Notes under the pieces: generated by a model
Told to the model about the DNA's origin: nothing
Database searches by the model: none
What the model saw: only the letters and a program-made list of their open reading frames with translations
Made by a program: the position numbers and the translations under genes
From: an uncultured Caryophanales bacterium
GTDB lineage: Bacteria; Bacillota_I; Bacilli_A; RFN20; CAG-826
DNA length: 64,000 bases
Direction of reading: 5' to 3'
Assembly (NCBI GenBank): GCA_937902735.1
Contig: CALELS010000013.1
Span: forward strand, 124,001 to 188,000
Part shown: piece by piece, positions 35,548 through 44,157 of the stretch
How the letters are laid out: each line of letters begins with the position of its first letter
Numbering within the stretch: the stretch's first letter is position 1

Positions 35548-37746
35548 ATGAAGTTTTACAAATCCAATGTGTTGGGTATGCCTAGTAATACTAGATATCC
35601 TCACGAATTCGAAGCAAAACAAACGACAAACAAAGAACAAATACGACAAATATTTAATAAGGACTATGTATGCGCTACATACAAGTATGACAAAAGGGAC
35701 TGTGCTAACTTTCTAGTTTCAGATTGTTTGGCTCTAGATTGTGACAACGACCATAGTGATGATCCAAATGCTTGGATTACTCCTGAGAACCTCATCAGTG
35801 AATTTGATAATGTGTTCATGATCTTCCATATGTCTAGAAACAACATGAAAGAAAAAGATGGCAAAGCACCTAGACCTAAGTTTCATGTCTTTATGTCGAT
35901 GGAACCAATTAAGAATCCAGAAGCATACGCGGAATTAAAAAGAAAAATTAATACCATATGGCCTTATTTTGACAAAAATGCAGAAGATGCTGCTCGTTTC
36001 TTCTTTGGCACTGAAGAACCTGAAGTTATTGTCTCTCCTGGTAAATTAACCATAAACGCTTATATCGACGCTTATGAAAAATTCGCCAATATGGACGATG
36101 ATAATCAAGTCATTAAGTGTGGAGAAAGAAACTCAAAGTTATCTAAGTACGCTGCGATTATCTTAAAAAGATATGGCGATACTGAAGAAACCAGACAACT
36201 CTTCGAGGACAAAAATGAAAAATGCTGTGAAGAACCACTTGAAGATTCTGAATTAAACCTCATTTGGAATAGTGCTCTTAAATTCTATAAAACAAAGATA
36301 CTCACTAATCCGAATTATGTGAAACCAGATGAGTATGGTGGCGAATCCTATGTACCAAGTGACATGTCTGATGTTGGACAAGCATTAAAGTTTAGTGAGC
36401 ATTATGGCTCTATTATCGCTTATAACCCTGCGATGAAGTTTGTGGTCTATGACCAAAATAGATGGGTTGAAAGTGAAGAGCTTGCTCTAGCGGTCTTACA
36501 TCAATTCACTAATAAACAAATCATGGAAGCTTTTAAGCTCTATAGAGAAGCTAGTGATAGTGGTGATAAAGAAAGAATTGATAAGGCGAAAGCATATCTA
36601 AAATTTGTAACTAGCCGCAGAAACTCTAACTATATCAACGCGACATTAAAACAAGCTACTCCTTATATAGGTGTTGATACTGAGAAATTCGATGCAGATC
36701 CGTTTCTCTTATCTACTCCTGAAGGTGTTTATGATTTAAGGATTGGTCCTTTTAGGCCAAAGCCACATAAACCAGAAGACTATATCACCAAAATGACTGC
36801 ATGTTCCCCTTCTTTTAAAGGTAAGGACATCTGGGAGGAATCTTTAAATAAGATATTCTCAAACAATAAGGAATTAATTAGATACGTACAGCAGTGCTGT
36901 GGCTTAGCGGCAGTAGGAGCGGTATATGTTGAAATGATGCTTATTGCTCACGGTGAAGGCGGTAATGGTAAATCAACATTCTGGAACACCATCTTAAAAG
37001 TGTTCGGTGACTATGGTGGGACTCTTAACAGTGACAATCTATTCGTAAATAACGGTAAATCATCTAGATTTGAAAAAGCGTTCCTAAAAGGAAAAAGACT
37101 AATCATTTCTAGCGAAAACGAACAGGGAGCAAGGCTTAATGATGGAATGATCAAACAGCTATGTTCCACTGATAGAATCAAAGGTGAAAAGAAGTTCAAA
37201 GATGAGTTTGACTTTACTCCTTCTCATACAATGATTCTTTACACCAACCATTTGCCTAAAGTCACCACTGGTGATGATGGCACATGGCGTAGACTAAAAG
37301 TTATTCCGTTTACTAATAAGTTCACAGGCAATAACGACATTAAGAACTATTCCGAGTATCTATTTGAAAACTGTAAGGAATATATTCTATTTTGGGTCAT
37401 GGAGGGTGCGAAAATTGTCATAGACAATAAATTCCACATCGAAGAGCCAAACGTCGTTCTAGAAGCTTGTAAACGATATAAGAATGAGAATGACTGGTTA
37501 CATCAATTCATCAATGAGTGCTGTAAGCTCGGCGAAGATGAAAAAGTCAGCTCTGGAGAGCTTTATCTAAAGTATAGAGATTATGCTTGGCATAGAAATG
37601 AATATGTTCGTCCAAGTAATGATTTCAAAGCAGCGATGGAGCTTGCTGGATTTAAAACGACTCATCCTCATAACAAAGTTATCTATCATGGCATCCGATT
37701 ACTTACTGATAATGAATTGGGTGTCGAGGATGACTTTCTAAGTTAA
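35548..37746 (+). CDS. P4/D5-type primase-helicase
   Basis: 732 residues. N-terminal primase-polymerase-like domain with DCLALDCDNDHSDDPNAW (metal-binding acidic cluster about 60-75) and RPKFHVFMSM; then D5_N domain, and an SF3 helicase with Walker A GEGGNGKST (about 469-477), KRLIISSENEQGARLNDG (Walker B region) and MILYTNHLPKV (sensor). This is the standard replication protein of P4-like satellites, PICIs and some ICEs. Start has AGGAGG. Preceded by the Xre gene; no capsid or terminase genes are visible, so satellite or ICE-type rather than full prophage. Confidence 0.9.
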   Translation: MKFYKSNVLGMPSNTRYPHEFEAKQTTNKEQIRQIFNKDYVCATYKYDKRDCANFLVSDCLALDCDNDHSDDPNAWITPENLISEFDNVFMIFHMSRNNMKEKDGKAPRPKFHVFMSMEPIKNPEAYAELKRKINTIWPYFDKNAEDAARFFFGTEEPEVIVSPGKLTINAYIDAYEKFANMDDDNQVIKCGERNSKLSKYAAIILKRYGDTEETRQLFEDKNEKCCEEPLEDSELNLIWNSALKFYKTKILTNPNYVKPDEYGGESYVPSDMSDVGQALKFSEHYGSIIAYNPAMKFVVYDQNRWVESEELALAVLHQFTNKQIMEAFKLYREASDSGDKERIDKAKAYLKFVTSRRNSNYINATLKQATPYIGVDTEKFDADPFLLSTPEGVYDLRIGPFRPKPHKPEDYITKMTACSPSFKGKDIWEESLNKIFSNNKELIRYVQQCCGLAAVGAVYVEMMLIAHGEGGNGKSTFWNTILKVFGDYGGTLNSDNLFVNNGKSSRFEKAFLKGKRLIISSENEQGARLNDGMIKQLCSTDRIKGEKKFKDEFDFTPSHTMILYTNHLPKVTTGDDGTWRRLKVIPFTNKFTGNNDIKNYSEYLFENCKEYILFWVMEGAKIVIDNKFHIEEPNVVLEACKRYKNENDWLHQFINECCKLGEDEKVSSGELYLKYRDYAWHRNEYVRPSNDFKAAMELAGFKTTHPHNKVIYHGIRLLTDNELGVEDDFLS

Positions 37747-37759
37747 CTAAGGTTAGGCC

Positions 37760-37855
37760 GGTTAGGTTTATAACTACAACTCGCATAAGGAAGATTTTAA
37801 TAGGGTCTATCCATATAGGAAGTAGTAGTTAATGAACTAACACACCTAACCTTTT
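37760..37855 (+). other. Extended hairpin after the primase gene
   Basis: GGTTAGGT (37760-37767) pairs with ACCTAACC (37844-37851) and inner AACTAC with GTAGTT, followed by TTTTCTTT. Could be a long terminator or a small structured RNA. A tandem GGTTAGG copy lies at 37751-37757. Confidence 0.4.
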
Positions 37856-38210
37856 CTTTATCTTAGTTTCAAAAAAAGTTATGAAATGAGTTCTCCGACC
37901 TCTCCTTATACCCCCCCTATGTACTAAGTACATGATGCCATAGTACCGACTGGCCCGACGTCAGAAATACGGGAGGCAAATTTTCTCAGTTTTTGGATAA
38001 TTCTCAGTACCATAAAGGGGAGGGGGTATCTGAATCTCTACGACTAAAAAAGTGGACACCGGCCTGGGGTTTCACGCACAAAAATCGCGAAATCAAAGGG
38101 GGAATAGGGTAAAAAGCAAACGCTGCTAATTTTATATCCATTAGGATATAACTTGCTATATTTCTCGACAAGAGCGACTATGTGTTTAGGAGGAAAAAAG
38201 CGTAAAAAAC
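37856..38210. other. Gene-free stretch before the restriction locus
   Basis: Locally GC-richer with G/C runs (CCCCCCC near 37911, GGGGAGGGGG near 38019) and a perfect hairpin TATATCC-ATTA-GGATATA at 38133-38150 that may be an operator. No coding frame or known RNA recognised. It may mark the end of the primase element. Confidence 0.35.
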
Positions 38211-38468
38211 TTGAAAAAACGCATTAAAAATATGAAAGAAAGTGAATTAAAAATCGGCATTAAAGTAAAAGCTATTTTAAGAGAAGATGGCAAGCATATT
38301 GTAGTCGGTGAGATCATGAGCATTACGCTTGATAATCACCCATACCAAGAAACATGGGTATCGCTAAATGTGAGTGGTGGAGATGTTAATGATGACCAAG
38401 TCCATCTCATGATTAGAGATAACGTGAATGTAACTATCCCGGCAGTAGATGTACTTGGATTATATTAA
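38211..38468 (+). CDS. Small hypothetical protein upstream of the type ISP enzyme
   Basis: 85 residues if started at TTG 38211 (17 bases after AGGAGG) or 78 from ATG 38232; neither start is well placed. A small beta-rich protein: KIGIKVKAILREDGKHIVVG and TWVSLNVSGGDVNDDQVHLM. It could be a regulator or an anti-restriction-like partner, but I do not recognise it. The next gene begins 95 bases on with its own promoter-like TAAAAT. Confidence 0.45.
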   Translation: MKKRIKNMKESELKIGIKVKAILREDGKHIVVGEIMSITLDNHPYQETWVSLNVSGGDVNDDQVHLMIRDNVNVTIPAVDVLGLY

Positions 38469-38563
38469 ATTTGTTACTAGTATATTAGCTTTTTCTTAAC
38501 TAGTAATAGTGAAGAACGATAAAATATGATATCATTTTTGAGACGTGTTGCGAGGAATGTTTT

Positions 38564-41500
38564 ATGATAAACGATTCTTATTACAATGAATTTACTCAAA
38601 GAATTTTATTCGAGACCATTTTAAGTGAATTAAAAGAAAGAGGTGGCACAACATCTGGATACGGTACACTCTTTGAAAAATTCTGCCAAAAAATAATATT
38701 AACCTCGCCTTTCTTTGCTGATGATGTTGTTAATGTTTGGTTATGGAAAGACTTTCCTGGTAACGGCGGACTTCACGATAACGGAATTGATATTGTTGTT
38801 TTGGATAAAAATAATTCTTTTTGGGCTGTTCAATGTAAATTTTACGATAAAGATGCATCGGTAAACAAATCAGATATTGATTCCTTTATTGCAGCGACAA
38901 TTCGCGAATTTGTCTTTGAAGGGAGAACATATAATTTCTCACAAAGATATGTATTTTCAACAACCGAAAGTGTGAGCCAAAACGCTTCAGGCATGTTTGT
39001 CTTATTTGGGCCTGAGTCAATCTTCCAATGTGGTATTGATTGGGAACACTTTTCACTTGATGAAGTGGACAACATGCAAGCTCTCGGTAAAAAATCACCG
39101 AAGCCACATCAAGAAACAGCTATTGAAAAAGTGTTGGAAGGATTTAAAACGAATGATCGTGGAAGGCTCATCATGGCTTGTGGCACAGGAAAAACATATA
39201 CCTCATTAAAAATTGTCGAAAAGTATATTGAATTATTAAAATCAAATAGTGCTAAAAACATTCTCTATCTAGTACCTTCTATTCCTTTGCTTTCCCAAAC
39301 GATTTTAGAGTGGAAAACGCAGACATTATTGCATAATTGCAATATGTTTGGTGTGTGTTCAGATGAAACAGCTGGTCAAGATAGGAGGACAAGAAATCGT
39401 GATGAGCTGACTGTTCAAATGCCAATTCCTGCTACAACAGACTCTTCGAAAATCAAGGAAGAATTGGATAAAGGAACTGCAAATGTTAATTTCTTTTTTT
39501 CCACATACCAATCAATTGATGTTGTTAACAAAGTTCAAAATGATTGTGATATAGAATTCGATATGGTTATCTGCGACGAGGCGCATAGAACTATTGGTGC
39601 TTTCAAAGAAGAAGATGAAGATATTTCGTGTTTTATCAAAGTTCATGATAAGGACTTTATTAAAGCTTCAAAAAGACTTTATATGACAGCGACGGAGAAG
39701 ATATATTCTTCTAATGCTAAAGCAGATGCTGAAGAAGGTGGCTGGAACGTTTATTCAATGGATGATGAATCGATTTATGGTCCTGAATTCTATTATTTAT
39801 CTTTCGGTGATGCTGTAACAAAACAACTATTGACTGATTATAGATTGTTGGTATTAAACATCAGAAAATCGGATGTAGCCAATCTAAGATTACCAGAATC
39901 TGCATTTTCAAATTTGGATGATGCCTCACGCATAATTGGTGCGCTAACTGCTTTATCAAAAATCCCTCCAGAATATAATCCTGAGGAATTCGAACAAGAC
40001 CCAAAACCAATGAAAAGAGTTGTCGCTTTCTGTTCTACTATAGCGCAAGCCGATTCAATTGCTCAATCCTTTAATCACTTAGCTGATAAAAAGTGTTTGG
40101 GTGAAGAATATATGAGAGATCAAGGCTTTGTTATTCCTCACGCAAAATTAATAACTGGTCAAGATAACACCAAAGAAAAAAATAAGAAACTCAATTGGCT
40201 GAGAGACGAAATTGAAGATGGTGAATGTAGAATTCTTACCAATGCTAGATGTCTCTCGGAGGGAGTTGATGTTCCGTCTCTAGACTCTGTTGTTTTTATG
40301 GCCAAGAAAAGATCACAAGTTGACATTATTCAAGCTGTTGGAAGAGTCATGAGAAAGTTCGGGAGCGGTAGCGAGAAAAAATATGGTTACATTGTCATTC
40401 CTGTAGTGATTAGCGATGAAAGAATGACTGATAAAACATTATCTGCTAACGAAGACTACAAAGTGGTTTGGCAAGTAGTTCAAGCTTTAAGATCACACGA
40501 CGAAAGACTAGATACAGAAATAAATAAGGTGGGTGTAACAGGACGTTTACCTCAAAGCATTTGCATTTTAAATACATTCATACCACCAATATCAAGAAAA
40601 GGACACAAAGTCAGTTCTTTGAGACAGGAGCAAGAAGAAGGCTTGGATACAGATAACCCAGTCGCTTCTGCCGGCGATTATGTTGTGAGAATCCCATCTG
40701 ATGAAGAATTAAAAGAGAATGAAAAAACTTTTAGCGCCCAACTTGTTAAACATTGTGGGAACAGGTTGTATTGGGAAGACTGGTCAAAAAATATTGGCGA
40801 TGTAACTAATAATGTTGCTTTAAAAATTAAATCTCAAATTACTGACTCACCTAGTGCAAACCGTTCATTTCAAAAATTTGTTAAGGATTTAAGAAAACTT
40901 TTAAATCCAAGTGTGTCAGAAGAAGATTGTGTTAGCATGCTTTCTGAGCACATTGTCACTCTCCCGGTATTAAAGAGCATTTTTTTAGAAAACACATTAA
41001 TTGATAACAATCCAATTACCATAATTATGGAATCAATGGTTAAAAGATTAAGTGATTTAAATTCAGAATTAGAAGAACTTGAGCCATTTTATCAATCTGT
41101 AAGAAAAACCGTAGAGGGTGTAACAAGTTCCGAAGGAAGACAAGAAATCATTAGAAAACTGTTTGAAAAATTCTTCCAATATGCTCTTCCACAATCAGCT
41201 GAAAAATTTGGAATTGTTTACACTCCGGTTGAGATAGTTGATTTTATTATCAACTCAGTCAAATATACTTTAAACGCTTCTTTTGAAGCAAATTTAACAG
41301 ATAAAAACATCAAAATACTAGATCCTTTTACCGGTACAGGAACATTTGTTGTTCGATTGCTGGATATTCTAAAAGAATCAGCAGTTTCTGAAGAAGATTT
41401 TAAATATAAATACTTAAATGACATCTGGTGCAATGAAATAATGCTCCTTTCATACTACATTGCGTTAATTAATATTGAGGATGCCTACACTAGAAACAAC

Positions 41501-43411
41501 GGTTCGATTCTACCCTTTGAGCATGCGGTTTTAACTGACACATTCCAATTGGCTGAGAAGAGAAAAAAGAAGTATTTCTCTACAGTTTTGTTTGAAGAAC
41601 AAGAATTCACTGTTGCTAATCAAAAAGCAAGAGAAGAAGATGAGGATGATATAAGAATTATAATTGGTAATCCTCCTTATTCGGCTGGCCAAAAGAGCGC
41701 AAACGATAAAAACAAAAATGATAAATATGACAATCTGGATGGCCGAATTTCCGACACTTATTTAAAAAATACGAGTGTTGTTGCAGCTAAGTCTATGTAT
41801 GATTCATATGTTAGGGCTTTTAGATGGGCCTCTGACAGAATATCTGATAACGGGATTATTTCTTTCGTTTCCAATGGCTCGTATATAGACAGTGTTGCTT
41901 TTAATGGTTTTAGAAGAGAACTTGTGAAAGAATTTAATTCCGTTTACGTGTTCAATCTTCGAGGGAACCAAAGAACACAAGGAGAAGTTTCGAGAAAAGA
42001 GGGCGGTAAGATATTTGGGAGCGGCTCTAGGAATACTATTGCAATCATTGTTCTCGTGAAAAAACACAATCAAGCTTTTGATGGTTTTATTCACTACTAT
42101 GATATAGGTGATTATTTATCTAGGGAGGAAAAACTCGATATTATTAGAAATTTCAAAAGCATAGAAAATATTCCGTGGGAGAAGATTACCCCTGACGATA
42201 ACAACGACTGGATTAATAAAAAAGATACATCATTTACAAAGTTCACTGTTATAGCTAATAAAAAGGGAAAAGAAGAATCTGTTTTTGGCAGTCGTGTATC
42301 ATTGGGTTGCTCTACTGCTCGTGATTCTTGGGTTTACAATTTTTCAAAGAAAACCTTAATAGAAAACGTTGATGAATTTATAGATTTTTATAACAGTCAA
42401 AGACAAGCTTTCTTTGCTGCGAAAGCAAAAAATTCAAAATTGATAGCAGAAGAATTCTTAACCTTTGATAAAACAAAGATTACATGGGGCAGAGATATAC
42501 TTAAAAGATTGAAAAAGAATTCGCCTATACAAAATAATAACGATATAAGAGTTGTTATGTATCGTCCTTTCGTAAAGAAATATCTTAATTTTAACACCGA
42601 TTTAATCAGCGATCCTTCTTTGGTAGACAGTATATTTCCTAGAGGCAGCAATAATGTTTGTATCGCATTAGCAGCGCCCCCATTAACTCAGGAGTTCTCT
42701 TGTATGGTTTCGAATTGTATCTGTGACTATCATTTATTAGGTCAGACACAAATGATGCCTTTGTTCTGGAACGAAGAAAGCAGTAGCGACAGCATTTCTA
42801 TTTTTGATGACACCACGATAGATGGGATCAGCGATGAGTTTTTGGCAAAATGCCGAGCTAAATTTAGCGATAATTCGTTAACTCACAGGGATATATTTGC
42901 TTATGTCTATGGTCTTTTACACTCAAAACAATACAAAGAAAAATACAAAAATAACCTTTCTAAAGAATTGCCGCGCATACCTCTCTTGGAGGGATATAAA
43001 AAGTATATTGACATTGGTAACAAGCTTATTGACTTGCATATTAATTATGAAACCCTTAAACCTACTGATGTAGTGAAAACAAAAATCAAAAAAGATAATT
43101 ACAAAATAACAACCATCAAATTCCAAAACAAAAATAAGGATGCCATCGTTTTTAATGACGATATTTTGATTTATAACATCCCTGCAAAAATTTATGATTA
43201 TAAATTAAATGGTCGCAATCCAATTGAATGGGTCTTAGATCAATATCAATATTTCGTCGATCCTTCCTCTCAGAACATTGACGACCCAAACCTTTACGAT
43301 GAGAAACAAAATGGAAAGTATATTTTTAATTTGATTCACTCACTTATTACTATGTCTTTAAAAACAATTGAATTGGCAGAGAGCCTTCCAGATTACAAAG
43401 AAATTGATTAG
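38564..43411 (+). CDS. Type ISP restriction-modification enzyme (LlaGI-like, single polypeptide)
   Basis: 1615 residues, close to the length of LlaGI/LlaBIII. Order of domains: Mrr-like PD-(D/E)XK nuclease (GIDIVV, D76; QCK, 90-92); SF2 ATPase/translocase with Walker A CGTGKT (206-211), CDEAHRTIG (338), MTATEK, and motif VI QAVGRVMRK; then an N6-adenine methyltransferase with DPFTGTGTF (about 920) and IGNPPYSAGQ (about 1035); then a C-terminal target-recognition region. One protein methylates its asymmetric site and cuts unmodified DNA after translocation. All catalytic motifs are intact. Followed by nuclease-like and helicase genes. Confidence 0.92.
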   Translation: MINDSYYNEFTQRILFETILSELKERGGTTSGYGTLFEKFCQKIILTSPFFADDVVNVWLWKDFPGNGGLHDNGIDIVVLDKNNSFWAVQCKFYDKDASVNKSDIDSFIAATIREFVFEGRTYNFSQRYVFSTTESVSQNASGMFVLFGPESIFQCGIDWEHFSLDEVDNMQALGKKSPKPHQETAIEKVLEGFKTNDRGRLIMACGTGKTYTSLKIVEKYIELLKSNSAKNILYLVPSIPLLSQTILEWKTQTLLHNCNMFGVCSDETAGQDRRTRNRDELTVQMPIPATTDSSKIKEELDKGTANVNFFFSTYQSIDVVNKVQNDCDIEFDMVICDEAHRTIGAFKEEDEDISCFIKVHDKDFIKASKRLYMTATEKIYSSNAKADAEEGGWNVYSMDDESIYGPEFYYLSFGDAVTKQLLTDYRLLVLNIRKSDVANLRLPESAFSNLDDASRIIGALTALSKIPPEYNPEEFEQDPKPMKRVVAFCSTIAQADSIAQSFNHLADKKCLGEEYMRDQGFVIPHAKLITGQDNTKEKNKKLNWLRDEIEDGECRILTNARCLSEGVDVPSLDSVVFMAKKRSQVDIIQAVGRVMRKFGSGSEKKYGYIVIPVVISDERMTDKTLSANEDYKVVWQVVQALRSHDERLDTEINKVGVTGRLPQSICILNTFIPPISRKGHKVSSLRQEQEEGLDTDNPVASAGDYVVRIPSDEELKENEKTFSAQLVKHCGNRLYWEDWSKNIGDVTNNVALKIKSQITDSPSANRSFQKFVKDLRKLLNPSVSEEDCVSMLSEHIVTLPVLKSIFLENTLIDNNPITIIMESMVKRLSDLNSELEELEPFYQSVRKTVEGVTSSEGRQEIIRKLFEKFFQYALPQSAEKFGIVYTPVEIVDFIINSVKYTLNASFEANLTDKNIKILDPFTGTGTFVVRLLDILKESAVSEEDFKYKYLNDIWCNEIMLLSYYIALINIEDAYTRNNGSILPFEHAVLTDTFQLAEKRKKKYFSTVLFEEQEFTVANQKAREEDEDDIRIIIGNPPYSAGQKSANDKNKNDKYDNLDGRISDTYLKNTSVVAAKSMYDSYVRAFRWASDRISDNGIISFVSNGSYIDSVAFNGFRRELVKEFNSVYVFNLRGNQRTQGEVSRKEGGKIFGSGSRNTIAIIVLVKKHNQAFDGFIHYYDIGDYLSREEKLDIIRNFKSIENIPWEKITPDDNNDWINKKDTSFTKFTVIANKKGKEESVFGSRVSLGCSTARDSWVYNFSKKTLIENVDEFIDFYNSQRQAFFAAKAKNSKLIAEEFLTFDKTKITWGRDILKRLKKNSPIQNNNDIRVVMYRPFVKKYLNFNTDLISDPSLVDSIFPRGSNNVCIALAAPPLTQEFSCMVSNCICDYHLLGQTQMMPLFWNEESSSDSISIFDDTTIDGISDEFLAKCRAKFSDNSLTHRDIFAYVYGLLHSKQYKEKYKNNLSKELPRIPLLEGYKKYIDIGNKLIDLHINYETLKPTDVVKTKIKKDNYKITTIKFQNKNKDAIVFNDDILIYNIPAKIYDYKLNGRNPIEWVLDQYQYFVDPSSQNIDDPNLYDEKQNGKYIFNLIHSLITMSLKTIELAESLPDYKEID

Positions 43412-43420
43412 GGAGATTTT

Positions 43421-44152
43421 ATGGAAAAAGAATTGAAGTGCCCTATTTGTGGACAACCGACCAGAATCTATATGGGAAACGCTCGTAAAGATTTGCTTTG
43501 CGCAAAGCATGCAGAAGCTTTAAAAGCTGGCAAGATTGAAATAAATGATAAAGGTCTATTCATTGATAAAGAAACCGGCAAAGTTTTAAACATGGACTAC
43601 ATTGAACCCAAAAAAGAAGAAAAGAAGCAAGAGGGCGTAGTTAAATGCATTGCCTGTGGCAAAGAAACTAAACCAGGATTCTTATTCTGCGGTGGTTGCT
43701 ATAAGAAATATGCAGATAAGAAATTGCTTGTAGAAATAACAAATTGCCGCGACATAACAATTCTCGATGATTCATACGAAGGCAAATTTACATGTACTGA
43801 CGGCCATATTGTTAAATCCAAATCAGAAATGATTATCGATAACTGGCTATTTGACCACAACATTGCTCATGCTTATGAAAAGAAACTTCCAATTGATGCG
43901 GATGAAAATCATGATTTGCATCCAGATTTTTGCCTGCCAGGTTATGGAGACGACCCAGATGACATTTATGTAGAATACTGGGGATATAACGAAAGCAATA
44001 TTAAATATACTGAATCAAAAAATTACAAAATGAAAATATATAAGCAGTTAAAAGTAACTGTTATTTGTTTACAAGAAAAAGACATCATGGATATCAATGC
44101 CTCTTTAAGTAGAAAACTTAAGTTTTATAAAAAAGGCACCATTAACGAATAA
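43421..44152 (+). CDS. Zinc-ribbon protein with restriction-like nuclease motif
   Basis: 243 residues: N-terminal CPICGQPTRIYMG with CAKH, a second CIACGKETKPGFLFCGGC, then KSKSEMIIDNWLFDHNI, EKKLPI, HPDFCLPGYG and IYVEYWGYN. The last block fits a PD-(D/E)XK-like fold (E in motif I, PDF, E of V-E-Y-W). Very similar words occur inside the helicase encoded six bases downstream (MPDFRLP, IYHEHYGIN). Nine bases after the type ISP gene, so co-transcribed. Probable nuclease of a helicase-nuclease defence pair (inference). Confidence 0.6.
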   Translation: MEKELKCPICGQPTRIYMGNARKDLLCAKHAEALKAGKIEINDKGLFIDKETGKVLNMDYIEPKKEEKKQEGVVKCIACGKETKPGFLFCGGCYKKYADKKLLVEITNCRDITILDDSYEGKFTCTDGHIVKSKSEMIIDNWLFDHNIAHAYEKKLPIDADENHDLHPDFCLPGYGDDPDDIYVEYWGYNESNIKYTESKNYKMKIYKQLKVTVICLQEKDIMDINASLSRKLKFYKKGTINE

Positions 44153-44157
44153 TTCGC

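Noticed and set aside
35548..38210. Considered as part of a full prophage
   Set aside because: No terminase, portal, capsid, tail or lysis genes in the window.
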